Assembly (NCBI RefSeq): GCF_024684275.1
Contig: NZ_JAIKXF010000029.1
Span: 1 to 63,481, forward strand
Length of the DNA: 63,481 nt
Reading direction: 5' to 3'
From: Ruminococcus sp.
GTDB lineage: Bacteria > Bacillota_A > Clostridia > Oscillospirales > Ruminococcaceae
Of the stretch, positions 34,884 to 42,852 are shown piece by piece. Both the position numbers and the translations under genes were made by a program. Below the pieces are notes generated by a model. It saw only the letters and a program-made list of their open reading frames with translations. It was not told the DNA's origin and ran no database searches. Numbering within the stretch: position 1 is the first letter of the stretch; each line of letters starts with the position of its first letter.

Positions 34884-34912
34884 ATAATACCATATTTTTC
34901 ACATATCGTCAA
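34884..34912 (-). promoter_or_regulatory. Promoter of adaptor gene
   Basis: Minus strand TTGACG (34912-34907), 17-bp spacer, TATTAT (34889-34884). Confidence 0.7.
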
Positions 34913-35078
34913 TGATTTTTTCCCTTAAATAAGCAATAAATAGAAAATTTACAATTTAATTGCATTTATTGACGGAATGTTCACTAAAGTATGAAAAAAT
35001 TTTGAATTATGGAGAGTTTTTTATTGCTTTTTAAGCTTTTCGTGTTTGTTATATTTTTCATGATTTGCCCGCAAATCC

Positions 35079-35355
35079 TTTTTCGTGTCGCAGCTGAATA
35101 AAGCACAGATATTTCTTCGCGTCTGTTGCTATTTCTAAGCTTTTATGATATAAGCGGCGAGCCGCCGCAGCCTTTTTCGCGTAAAAGTATTGCAGAACAG
35201 GAAATCTGATTCCGCGCAGCTTGCTATTCCGAAACTTTTATGATATAAACGGCGAGCCGCCTCAGCCTTTTTCGCGTCGCAGCTGAATAAAGCACAGATA
35301 TTTCTCCGCGTCTGTTGCTATTTCTTTGCTTTTATGATATAATAAACTGTGAAGT
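35079..35355. repeat. Three tandem repeats of about 95 bp
   Basis: Units begin with TTTTTCGYGT at 35079, 35173 and 35268 (spacing 94-95 bp). Each contains CTTTTATGATATAA near its end, and units 1 and 2 add CGGCGAGCCGCC, a short palindrome. Unit 1 and unit 3 are nearly identical in their first 60 bases (GCAGCTGAATAAAGCACAG...); unit 2 diverged in that part. The last unit leads into the yccF gene, its TATGATATAAT lying about 55 bp before the ATG. Confidence 0.8.
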
Positions 35356-35392
35356 CATCATAAATGACAAATTAAATGAAAAGAGGATAATT

Positions 35393-35752
35393 ATGGGGTG
35401 CTTGGGAAATATTTTATGGTTCATATTCGGCGGATTTGCCAGCGGAATGAGCTGGGTGCTGGCAGGACTGCTGTGGTGCATTACGATAATAGGTATACCC
35501 ATTGGCAGACAGTGCTTCAAGCTGGCTAAGCTGTCATTTTTTCCATTCGGCAAGACGGTTGAGTACGGCGGCGGAGCAGTTTCACTTATCGCCAATATAT
35601 TCTGGCTCATATTCAGCGGTATACCGCTGGCTGCAGGCTTTGCGGCGTGGGGAGCGGTCCTTTGCGTGACTATAATCGGGATACCATTCGGTATGCAGAT
35701 GTTCAAGCTGGCAAAGCTGGCGCTCATGCCGTTCGGAGCTAAAGTTGACTGA
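35393..35752 (+). CDS. YccF-family inner membrane protein
   Basis: 119 residues from ATG 35393 (AAGAGG upstream). Two similar halves, each a membrane hairpin followed by CITIIGIPIGRQCFKLAKLSFFPFG or CVTIIGIPFGMQMFKLAKLALMPFG: the duplicated YccF/DUF307 domain. The role of the family is not established. It overlaps the next membrane-protein gene by 8 bp. Confidence 0.9.
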   Translation: MGCLGNILWFIFGGFASGMSWVLAGLLWCITIIGIPIGRQCFKLAKLSFFPFGKTVEYGGGAVSLIANIFWLIFSGIPLAAGFAAWGAVLCVTIIGIPFGMQMFKLAKLALMPFGAKVD

Positions 35753-36293
35753 GCATATCCATAAAGTAAGAGCAGAAATGAAAAAGGATTTTACGCGGAT
35801 ATTCTTCCGATATGTATTTGAGTTTACTGCGGCAGGCTTTGTCGGCTGGCTGTATGAGGTCGCTACTGTATGGATAATGTACCGATATTTCGACAACCGC
35901 GGAATGCTCCACCTTCCTGTGATACCCATTTATTCTGTGGGAGCATTTATACTTCTTGCCCTTCTGAGAAAAAAGCGCAGTCCGCTGTTCATATTCCTGT
36001 TTGCGACAGTGGTGACGACGATATTTGAGCTTGGAGCCTCATATCTTCTGGAATTCATTTTCCACGAGCAGTTCTGGACCTATGAAACATGGTATTTCTC
36101 CATACTTGACAGGTCGAGCCTTATATCCAGTGCTATTTTCGGTATCATGGCAGTTGCTTATTTCTATGGGCTTCACCCGTTGTCCGAAAAGCTCAGCGAG
36201 AAGCTCCCCGAGCCCGTATGCCTCGGTACAGGTGTCTTTATGGCAGGAGCTATACTCACGGACATAGTTATATCCTTCAGCGAACATCTGTAA
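35745..36293 (+). CDS. CmpB-like putative ABC-transporter type IV membrane protein
   Basis: 182 residues if the TTG at 35745 is used (GGAG 6 bp upstream); ATG 35778 is the alternative and would remove 11 residues. Four or five membrane helices, with family hallmarks AAGFVGWLYEVATVW, NRGMLHLPVIPIYSVGA and FELGASYLLEFIF, match the ABC_trans_CmpB (type IV) membrane family. No ATPase is nearby, so transport is unproven. Its stop codon TAA is the first three bases of MITE copy C. Confidence 0.82.
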   Translation: MTEHIHKVRAEMKKDFTRIFFRYVFEFTAAGFVGWLYEVATVWIMYRYFDNRGMLHLPVIPIYSVGAFILLALLRKKRSPLFIFLFATVVTTIFELGASYLLEFIFHEQFWTYETWYFSILDRSSLISSAIFGIMAVAYFYGLHPLSEKLSEKLPEPVCLGTGVFMAGAILTDIVISFSEHL

Positions 36294-36378
36294 ATCAAAA
36301 TTTAACGCCTTTGGCGTCCCGAAAAATTGGTATTGTAGGGGCGAACATTGTTCGCCCCTACATTATTAAATTATGATT
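36291..36378. repeat. MITE-like element, copy C (short form)
   Basis: Starts TAAATCAAAATTTAACGCC exactly like copy B and runs through the GGGGCGAAC-ATT-GTTCGCCCC palindrome, then goes straight to the terminal ATTAAATTATGATT. The second palindrome module and its linker are absent, leaving about 88 bp. Its first three bases form the stop codon of the preceding gene. Confidence 0.8.
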
Positions 36379-36416
36379 CAGGGCTTCGTTTTTTGTGTAT
36401 TCGCAGTGCCTCGCTA

Positions 36417-36445
36417 TTGACAAAATGAGGGTATAATGATATAAT
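36417..36445 (+). promoter_or_regulatory. Promoter of DegV gene
   Basis: TTGACA (36417-36422), 17-bp spacer, TATAAT (36440-36445): both hexamers consensus. Confidence 0.85.
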
Positions 36446-36509
36446 CACCCTATGGGAAAGATGTTCCGCATCTGGCGGAAATGAAGCGGAAAATGAAATG
36501 AGGTATCTT

Positions 36510-37391
36510 ATGAGAACTGCGGTAATGACCGATACAAACAGCGGCATAACTATAGATGAAGGCGAAAAGCACGGAGTTTATGTGCTGCCTATGCCTGTTA
36601 TCATAGACGGAAAGGACTTTATGGAGGAGCTCACCCTCAAGCACGAGCAGCTCTACAAGGCTCTGAATGAAAACAAGGATATAGTGTCCTCACAGCCCTC
36701 CCCGGGAGCGCTTACTGCTATGTGGGACAGGATACTTGCCGACGGATATGACGAGCTGGTTTATATACCGATGTCAAGCGGCCTCAGCGGTTCGTGCAAT
36801 ACTGCAAAGGCACTTGCTGCGGACTATGATGGCAGGGTGGAGGTCATCGACAACCACCGTATCTCAATAACTCTGCTGGACGCGGTATATGACGCGAAAT
36901 TCCTTGCTGAAAACGGCAGGTCAGCAGCGGAGATAAAGGCTCATCTTGAAGAAAATGCCTACCAGAACGATATATATATCACTCTCAATACTCTGAAGCT
37001 CATAAAAAAGTCGGGACGTATCACCGCCGCAGGAGCTGCTATCGCTACAGTGCTAAATCTGAAGCCTATCCTCAAGATACAGGGCGGCAAGCTGGACGCT
37101 TATGCGAGAGTCCGCGGAATGGCAGCTGCCGAGGAGAAAATGCTCGAAGCAGTTCACAAGGACTTGGAAAGCAAATACGCAGGTATACCAAAGGAGCACC
37201 TGAGCATAGGTGCGGCAGGTACTATGGAGACCGCCGAGGAGATAAAGCGCTGGGTGGACATAGTCAAGAATGAGTTCAAGGGCTATAAGGTCACATACAG
37301 ACCGCTGTCATGCAGTATAGCCTGTCACGTAGGCACAGGAACACAGGGCGTAGCAGTCGGACTTACCGACCGTGCTCTGGAAATAGATTAA
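36510..37391 (+). CDS. DegV-family fatty-acid-binding protein
   Basis: 293 residues from ATG 36510 (GAGG 7 bp upstream; the ATG at 36498 lacks spacing). Features of DegV/FakB: TDTNSGITIDEGEKHGVYVLPMPV, SSQPSPGAL, YIPMSSGLSGSCNTA, TLKLIKKSGRI and LNLKPILKIQGGKL. FakB proteins bind an exogenous fatty acid and present it to the kinase FakA for phosphorylation. No fakA gene lies nearby. Monocistronic with a terminator after it. Confidence 0.92.
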   Translation: MRTAVMTDTNSGITIDEGEKHGVYVLPMPVIIDGKDFMEELTLKHEQLYKALNENKDIVSSQPSPGALTAMWDRILADGYDELVYIPMSSGLSGSCNTAKALAADYDGRVEVIDNHRISITLLDAVYDAKFLAENGRSAAEIKAHLEENAYQNDIYITLNTLKLIKKSGRITAAGAAIATVLNLKPILKIQGGKLDAYARVRGMAAAEEKMLEAVHKDLESKYAGIPKEHLSIGAAGTMETAEEIKRWVDIVKNEFKGYKVTYRPLSCSIACHVGTGTQGVAVGLTDRALEID

Positions 37392-37435
37392 TGCTGTTGT
37401 TTGACTTTACCTAACTATTCATAAACAGATAAATA

Positions 37436-37466
37436 AAGTCCTCACCGATCTGGTGAGGACTTTTGT
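37436..37466 (+). terminator. Terminator of DegV gene
   Basis: Perfect 11-bp stem (37436-37446 with 37452-37462), loop GATCT, then TTTTGTG. Confidence 0.8.
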
Positions 37467-37514
37467 GTATATGCAGGTACTGATGCCAACAAGTCTCCTA
37501 CAAAGGCTAACGGC

Positions 37515-38441
37515 TTATTTGAGGAATCCGTTGATTATCTGCTCCTCAGCTTCCGCCTCTGTAAGTCCTAAAGTCATGAGCTTTATGAGCTGCTCGCCTG
37601 CGATCTTTCCGATAGCAGCCTCATGAACGAGAGCTGCATCGATATTGTTTGCTTCAAGAGAGGGAACAGCGAGGATACGGCCGTTATCCATGATGATAGA
37701 ATCACACTCGGTATGACCGCTGCAGGCGGCGTCGCCTTTGATACAGAGGTCAAGCTTCTGATAGGAATCGTCCCTTGCAACTGAACGTGAAACAACGTCT
37801 GCGCTTGAACCGTCTCCGAGAAGGCTTACCTTATAGATACTTCCTGCGTACTGCTTACCGTGAGTCATGAGCCTTTCGCGGACGATGAGCTTTGCGTCGC
37901 CTTTAAGCTCTGCGACAGTAGTTCTGTCTGTGGAGTCAACGCCCTTTATCTGCACCATTTCCATTTCCATAGTGCTGCCCTCCTCCATGTAGACCTCAGT
38001 CACAGGGTTGAGGATACGCTTGCCGCTGCCGTCGCCGGAGCCGTAGTGCTTCTCGACGTACTTGATACGGGAATTTTTGCCGATATAGAAGCGGTGTATA
38101 CCGTCGTGCTCAGAGTCCTGAGAGCCGCAGTTGTCGATACCGCAGCCTGCTACGATGAGTACATCGCAGTTTTCACCTACATAGAAATCATTGTAAACGT
38201 TCTCCTTGATACCGCTCTGACTGAGCACAACAGGGATATGAACGCTCTCGTTCTTAGTTCCGTCCTTGATGCGTATATCAATGCCGCTGACGTCTGTTTT
38301 TGAAGTTATATCGATATTTGCAGTAGTATTTCTGCCGATAGATTCACCGTTTGCACGTAGATTATATGCTCCCTCGGGGATATTATGGAGATCGGCGACC
38401 TCCTGAAAAAGTCTTTTCTGAACTGCGTCCATAGCTGCCAT
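37515..38441 (-). CDS. sufB: SufB-like Fe-S cluster scaffold (SufBD family)
   Basis: 308 residues, shorter than the usual SufB (about 470). The right-handed beta-helix core is present (GIHRFYIGKNSRIKYVEKHYG, SVARDDSYQKLDLCIKGDAACSGHTECDSI, VHEAAIGKIAGEQLIKLMTLGL). Candidate cluster ligands include Cys in GCGIDNCGS and GHTECD and the Glu/His in VHEAAIG. Together with the neighbouring SufC it forms a two-gene minimal Suf (SmsCB-like) set without SufD, SufS or SufU nearby. GGAGGG lies before the ATG; the gap to sufC is 11 bp. Confidence 0.9.
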   Translation of the reverse strand: MAAMDAVQKRLFQEVADLHNIPEGAYNLRANGESIGRNTTANIDITSKTDVSGIDIRIKDGTKNESVHIPVVLSQSGIKENVYNDFYVGENCDVLIVAGCGIDNCGSQDSEHDGIHRFYIGKNSRIKYVEKHYGSGDGSGKRILNPVTEVYMEEGSTMEMEMVQIKGVDSTDRTTVAELKGDAKLIVRERLMTHGKQYAGSIYKVSLLGDGSSADVVSRSVARDDSYQKLDLCIKGDAACSGHTECDSIIMDNGRILAVPSLEANNIDAALVHEAAIGKIAGEQLIKLMTLGLTEAEAEEQIINGFLK

Positions 38442-38452
38442 ATTATCCCTCC

Positions 38453-39181
38453 TTATGCCATTTTGTGACAGATATTAGTTGCGTTTTCCGTGCCTGTTAT
38501 CTCAGGGAGGATAATATCCCTGCTGCCCTGCTTGGCAATCTTGCCGTCAGCGATGACAACTATCTCGTCAGCGATATTGAGGATACGCTCCTGATGAGAG
38601 ATAACGACGATGGACCTGCCGTGTCGGTCTTTGCGCATATTCTCAAAGATACGGATAAGATTATTGAAGCTCCACAGGTCGATACCTGCCTCGGGCTCGT
38701 CAAAGAGCGCCAGCTTTACGTCACGGGCGAGAACCGTAGCTATCTCGATGCGCTTCAATTCGCCGCCTGAGAGTGAAGCATTTATCTCACGGTCGATGTA
38801 GTCCTTTGCGCAGAGACCTACCTCTGAGAGGTAATCACAGGCTTCGGAAACGGAAAGGTTCTTGCCTGCGGCGATACGAAGCAGGTCGATAACGGTCATG
38901 CCCTTGAAGCGTACAGGCTGCTGAAACGCAAAGCCGATACCCATGCGGGCACGTTCGGTTATGGACTTTTCTGTGATGTCCTCGCCGTCGAAGAATATCT
39001 GACCTGAGGTGTTTTTGATTATACCTGCAACTATTTTGGCGAGGGTGGACTTACCTCCGCCGTTCGGACCTGTAATAACGACGAATTTGTTGTCCTCGAC
39101 AGTGAGGCTGACGTCGCGTACTATGCCAATGCTCTGACCTTCGTCCTCGGCATTGAACGTAATATTCTTTAATTCGAGCAT
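38453..39181 (-). CDS. sufC: SufC, Fe-S assembly ATPase
   Basis: 242 residues from ATG 39181 (AAAGGGAG upstream); the longer frame to 39208 would start inside MITE copy B. Walker A GPNGGGKSTLAK, Q-loop FAFQQPVRFKG, signature NASLSGGELKRIEIATVLA and Walker B LALFDEPEAGIDLWSF, with the SufC-type E-A-G-I-D-L and Q-P-V-R motifs. It powers cluster assembly on SufB. First gene of the sufCB operon; its leader contains a MITE. Confidence 0.93.
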   Translation of the reverse strand: MLELKNITFNAEDEGQSIGIVRDVSLTVEDNKFVVITGPNGGGKSTLAKIVAGIIKNTSGQIFFDGEDITEKSITERARMGIGFAFQQPVRFKGMTVIDLLRIAAGKNLSVSEACDYLSEVGLCAKDYIDREINASLSGGELKRIEIATVLARDVKLALFDEPEAGIDLWSFNNLIRIFENMRKDRHGRSIVVISHQERILNIADEIVVIADGKIAKQGSRDIILPEITGTENATNICHKMA

Positions 39182-39200
39182 TTTTGACTCCCTTTCGCTG

Positions 39201-39335
39201 TAAATCAAAATTTAACGCCTTTGGCGTCCCGAAAAATTGGTATTGTAGGGGCGAACATTGTTCGCCCGTGTCAAAATTGATGTGTATGTTTGCGGGCGCA
39301 CATTGTGCGCCCCTACAAATATAAATTATGATTTA
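39201..39335. repeat. MITE-like element, copy B (135 bp) in suf leader
   Basis: Same length as and inverted relative to copy A; terminal inverted repeats TAAATCAAAATTTAA and ATAAATTATGATTTA, two inner palindromes (GGGGCGAAC-ATT-GTTCGCCC and GGGCGCACATTGTGCGCCCC). It fills most of the stretch between the suf promoter (39359-39387) and the sufC ATG at 39181. Confidence 0.85.
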
Positions 39336-39358
39336 TTGACTTTGTTACTGCTTTATCA

Positions 39359-39387
39359 ATTATAACACGGATACCTGTGCAAATCAA
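39359..39387 (-). promoter_or_regulatory. Promoter of sufCB
   Basis: Minus strand TTGATT (39387-39382), 17-bp spacer, TATAAT (39364-39359). Transcription from here would run through MITE copy B before reaching sufC. Confidence 0.72.
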
Positions 39388-39545
39388 CAGCGCTGATGAT
39401 TTGTTGCACTGGTGTAACAGGGGTAAGCTCCGATATTTGCCGAAAAACAGGGATTTTCAAGTTATGAAATGCTAACAGCTTATAGTTTCAGCTTATAAGA
39501 AGTCTTATCTTCGGAAAATGAACTTTTGGTATAAGTTTTGCAGAA

Positions 39546-39590
39546 TTCAATGTGTTTGCATTGAAAAAAGCAGCTTTTGGGAGTATATAT
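39546..39590 (+). promoter_or_regulatory. Shared promoter/operator, copy 2
   Basis: TTCAATG-TGTTTG-CATTGAA (perfect 7-bp arms) overlaps -35 TTGAAA (39561-39566), with a 17-bp spacer to TATATA (39584-39589). Nearly identical to 15344-15388 over about 50 bp, including GCTTTTGGRAG in the spacer. Confidence 0.68.
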
Positions 39591-39635
39591 GGAAACGCTT
39601 TTTACTGACACCAAATTATTGAAAGGAGAAATAAC

Positions 39636-39899
39636 ATGATCGTTATTCTGAAAGAAAAGTTTGTCAGCTTTGAAGAGGGAGTATCCGTTGTTATTGCGGA
39701 GCTCGCCGTAGACAGCAGGACAGAACTGCCCACAGAGGACGGTATCGAGGGCAGAAAGCTCTCGCCTGCGTCGCTTGCGTGGGAGATAAGCACAGGTGAA
39801 TTTTACGGCTTAGGCAGTGACGGAAAGTGGGTGAACCAGACCACAGGCGAGCCCTATGAGCCCACACCTGCCACAGAGCCCGCGCCTGATCCCGAATAA
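39636..39899 (+). CDS. Small acidic protein, 87 aa, unknown
   Basis: 87 residues (AAAGGAG upstream). It contains ASLAWEISTGEFYGLGSDGKW and a Pro/Glu-rich end (TPATEPAPDPE). The A-W-x-x-x-T-G-x-F-Y-G-L-x-x-D-G-x-W pattern is seen in small proteins of phage-like structural clusters, but it gives no clear function. No signal peptide. It is controlled by the same promoter type as the cassette at 15448-16585, so it is probably part of the same regulon. A terminator follows directly. Confidence 0.65.
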   Translation: MIVILKEKFVSFEEGVSVVIAELAVDSRTELPTEDGIEGRKLSPASLAWEISTGEFYGLGSDGKWVNQTTGEPYEPTPATEPAPDPE

Positions 39900-39900
39900 A

Positions 39901-39927
39901 AAATGGAGGCGTTATCAGCCTCCATTT
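39901..39927 (+). terminator. Terminator of small acidic gene
   Basis: AAATGGAGGC-GTTATCA-GCCTCCATTT perfect 10-bp stem. Confidence 0.7.
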
Positions 39928-39944
39928 ACCGCACTTATTCTGGA

Positions 39945-40451
39945 TCATATCTCCTTGCGGAACCGTACAAAATATGAGTTCTCGTCCTCATGGTGGATAT
40001 AGCAGCCGTTTTTGAGCATTGCTCTGAGTGATGCGGTATTCTGCCGCTGGACACGCAGGTATATCTCCTCCTCGGGAACGGTTTCACAGGCTTTTTCAAG
40101 GAGCATTGCAAGTCCCTGAGTACCATAGCCCTTTCTGCGGTACTCGGGGGCTATGTAATAGCCGATATGCCCTGCGCCGTTCACAAGTGACTCACAGAGA
40201 TGCTGGCGGAGCTGTAATTCGCCGATTATCTTGTCATCGTCCCAGAGAAAGTAAGTGGTTGCAGGTACATAACCCTCGGGAAGGCGCTCGCCTGCGGAAT
40301 TTGCTATGATAATGTCAAGTGCGCTGTCGAAGTCCTCACGGCTGATACCGTGATATTCGTTGATGAAGCCGTTTTCGTCCTCGGGTATGTCACGGACGAA
40401 GAGGTATTCTTTTTCGATGTCGTCTGTATTGGCTGGTTTCAGGTAAAGCAT
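39945..40451 (-). CDS. GNAT-family N-acetyltransferase
   Basis: 168 residues. The acetyl-CoA site is GYYIAPEYRRKGYGTQGLAMLL, preceded by the strand IIGELQLRQHL and followed by RVQRQNTASLRAMLKNGC, as in RimJ-like and YjaB-like GNATs. GGAGCTG lies before the ATG. It stands alone with its own orientation; the substrate is unknown. Confidence 0.9.
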   Translation of the reverse strand: MLYLKPANTDDIEKEYLFVRDIPEDENGFINEYHGISREDFDSALDIIIANSAGERLPEGYVPATTYFLWDDDKIIGELQLRQHLCESLVNGAGHIGYYIAPEYRRKGYGTQGLAMLLEKACETVPEEEIYLRVQRQNTASLRAMLKNGCYIHHEDENSYFVRFRKEI

Positions 40452-40596
40452 AGGCAGCTCCTTTCGCGTTTTTGATGATACAATGCATTATACATCATAA
40501 ATTCGTCAAAAACAAGGCAGACCTCTGTTTTTATGTGAACATTGTGTAAAATGTAACATATATTTTGGGAGGTCGGGCAAAAAAATATTCAAATTA

Positions 40597-40625
40597 TTGA
40601 CAAATCTTGCATAAGATGATATAAT
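40597..40625 (+). promoter_or_regulatory. Promoter of FHA/kinase/surface operon
   Basis: TTGACA (40597-40602), 17-bp spacer, TATAAT (40620-40625): full consensus, 75 bp before the first gene. Confidence 0.85.
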
Positions 40626-40700
40626 TAGCTTATATGCAGCGTATAGCTGTGCGTTCTGTTTTAACGGAATGTTTATGGGATTTTTTTTAGAGGTGAGGAT

Positions 40701-42044
40701 ATGGCAAGTGTTTCAATCAAGGTAGTTTATCAGAACGAGACCTTTATGCAGGCAGCGGTAAAAAAGAAGGTCCAGATCAGTGAGGATCAGCTCAAGTTTA
40801 TCAACAGAAACAGAAATAAGGGCTTTCTCACAGTGAGCTGGGAAAAGACAGGTTCAAAGAACCTTCTTAAATATAAGGTAAGCAATATGACGTCACTGGC
40901 GGAGTACGTCAAGCAGAATCTTACTCAGGAGAAGTATTTCGAGCTTATACGCCAGATACAGAGGGTGATGGAGGTCGCCAACGATAATAATCTTGATTAC
41001 GATCATCTTGTGCTGACAGATCCGAAACACGTATATTATGACGTGCAGAAGAAAAAGATAGGCGTTGCATTTCTTCCGATGCTGAGCAGGGATTACAAGT
41101 GCGCCAACGTGGTGAAGTTCCTTGCAAAGCTCCACAAATACGCAAATATCACGGTTACAGATCAGGGAGTCATGCAGAAGTATGTTTTCTTCCTCAATGA
41201 CTATCTCAAGACAAAGAAGAGCAGCGTTCTTACACATAATCATCTGTACAATCTGCTCCATGAGGTGCTTGAAGTCACACTTGGCACTCCCTCGCAGATA
41301 GCTGCCGAGGAGGGCAAGCCCACTCCTGCCGACAGCAGCAAGACTGCGGCTGTGGGTGCCGAAGCTGACGCTGACCATACAATAGTTGTAAGCAGCGGCA
41401 AAAAAGCAGAGTGCCCTGCTTACCTTAAAGATGAGAATAACAGGGAATTTGCCATTGACCATTTCCCTTTCACTATAGGCAGAAAAGCCGACAACGACCT
41501 TGCTCTTACGGATAAGGGCACGGTGTCAAAGCTCCATGCGGTCATAACCTTTGAAAACGGCACATTCTACATCGAGGATAAGGATTCCTCAAACGGTACC
41601 TTCCTCAATAATTTTGCCGAGAACAGTCAGCGTGTCATCAAGGAGAAGCTGAACAGCGGCGATGTTATCTACATCTATAATATCCCCTATGTGTTCACTG
41701 TGAATTCAATTGACAGCGCCACTGTCGTCGTAGGGGAAAGCGCAAACCGCAAGAAGTCCGACAGCAAGAACAGCAAGTCAAAGAATATCGCATATCTCGT
41801 CAATTCCTCCAGCAACGAAAAGGTGCCGATCTTCGTTTATCCCTTTACCTGCTCGGAGATCTCGGGTATAGTTATCGGACGTGAAAACAGCCGCGACAGA
41901 CACAGTATCTACATCGAGAATATCTCATGCAGTTCACTTTCCGTTGAGGGAAGCGATATTGCCGAGGGCAGCAGAGAAAGCATATTCTCGGGCTGTAATT
42001 TCCTGTATCACGGCATACCATTTACATTCTTTGAAGAAAATTAA
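40701..42044 (+). CDS. DUF6382-like/FHA-domain protein
   Basis: 447 residues. Residues 1-180 resemble the pseudo-kinase-like N-terminal domain (DUF6382 type) often joined to FHA. Residues about 245-335 are a canonical FHA domain, which binds phosphothreonine: FTIGRKADNDLAL, VSKLHAVI, DSSNGTFLNN. A degenerate second FHA-like segment (VIGRENSRDRHSIYIENISC) ends the protein. It is cytoplasmic. Two T-x-V-V stretches (DADHTIVVS, SATVVVGES) flank the FHA domain and are candidate phospho-sites. First gene of the operon with a phosphatase and kinase, so it is the likely phosphothreonine reader. Confidence 0.86.
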   Translation: MASVSIKVVYQNETFMQAAVKKKVQISEDQLKFINRNRNKGFLTVSWEKTGSKNLLKYKVSNMTSLAEYVKQNLTQEKYFELIRQIQRVMEVANDNNLDYDHLVLTDPKHVYYDVQKKKIGVAFLPMLSRDYKCANVVKFLAKLHKYANITVTDQGVMQKYVFFLNDYLKTKKSSVLTHNHLYNLLHEVLEVTLGTPSQIAAEEGKPTPADSSKTAAVGAEADADHTIVVSSGKKAECPAYLKDENNREFAIDHFPFTIGRKADNDLALTDKGTVSKLHAVITFENGTFYIEDKDSSNGTFLNNFAENSQRVIKEKLNSGDVIYIYNIPYVFTVNSIDSATVVVGESANRKKSDSKNSKSKNIAYLVNSSSNEKVPIFVYPFTCSEISGIVIGRENSRDRHSIYIENISCSSLSVEGSDIAEGSRESIFSGCNFLYHGIPFTFFEEN

Positions 42045-42056
42045 CGGTGATCTTTT

Positions 42057-42836
42057 ATGAAATACGTTTTTTCCTATGTTACTACCGAGGGGGCGGTGAG
42101 AAAGATAAATCAGGACTCTCTGTTTATTGTCACCGCTAAGTATAAGGATGACGAGATATTCTTCGGAGCTGTATGTGACGGAGTGGGTGGACTCTCGGGC
42201 GGAGAAAAGGCAAGCGGCTATGTCTGCAAGCGCATAAATGAGTGGTTTACCAATGACTTTTCAGAGCTCATGAGCAGCGGCGCTTCCATACTGAAGATAC
42301 GCAAGTCTCTTGATGACCGCCTTCACCAGCTCAGCGACAATATCAACGCCTATGCTGAGAAGAAAAACTCGGATATGGCTACTACCTTTACCTCACTGCT
42401 GGTCATTCCTCAGATGAGACATATCCTCATTGCTCATGTGGGAGACTCACGTCTGTACAGGATAGACTACGAGGAGATAAAGCTCATGACCTCTGACCAT
42501 TCAATAGTTGCACAGGAGGTCAGAAACGGTGTTATCACCGAGGAAATGGCTGAGAACGATCCAAGACAGAACCAGCTTACAAACTGTATCGGAGCAGGTC
42601 TTGAGGATACCTCATATGACTACAGCATAGCAAATATTGATGAAGGCAGCTGTTATATGCTCTGCTCGGACGGCTTCCGCAAGAAGCTCTCTGCCGATGA
42701 GATACAGGAGTACCTCTCACCCTCAAACAACAAGGACGAGAAGAAGATAACCTATAATCTGGAATGTCTTAAAAATAAGGTCATGAAGCGCGGAGAAAAG
42801 GACAATATAACTGCCCTTATGGTCAAGCTCTGCTGA
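42057..42836 (+). CDS. PP2C-type Ser/Thr protein phosphatase
   Basis: 259 residues. PP2C motifs for the two-metal site are complete: NQDS near the N-terminus, CDGVGGLSGGE, MATTFTSLLV, HVGDSRLYRID, SDHSIVAQEV, CSDGFRKKLS and DNITALMVKL. It should reverse phosphorylation made by the kinase encoded 16 bp downstream. Soluble. Confidence 0.94.
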   Translation: MKYVFSYVTTEGAVRKINQDSLFIVTAKYKDDEIFFGAVCDGVGGLSGGEKASGYVCKRINEWFTNDFSELMSSGASILKIRKSLDDRLHQLSDNINAYAEKKNSDMATTFTSLLVIPQMRHILIAHVGDSRLYRIDYEEIKLMTSDHSIVAQEVRNGVITEEMAENDPRQNQLTNCIGAGLEDTSYDYSIANIDEGSCYMLCSDGFRKKLSADEIQEYLSPSNNKDEKKITYNLECLKNKVMKRGEKDNITALMVKLC

Positions 42837-42852
42837 AAGCGAGGAGATTTGT

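Noticed and set aside
39182..39208. Upstream start for SufC at 39208
   Set aside because: It would begin within the MITE and lacks a ribosome site; ATG 39181 with AAAGGGAG is better.
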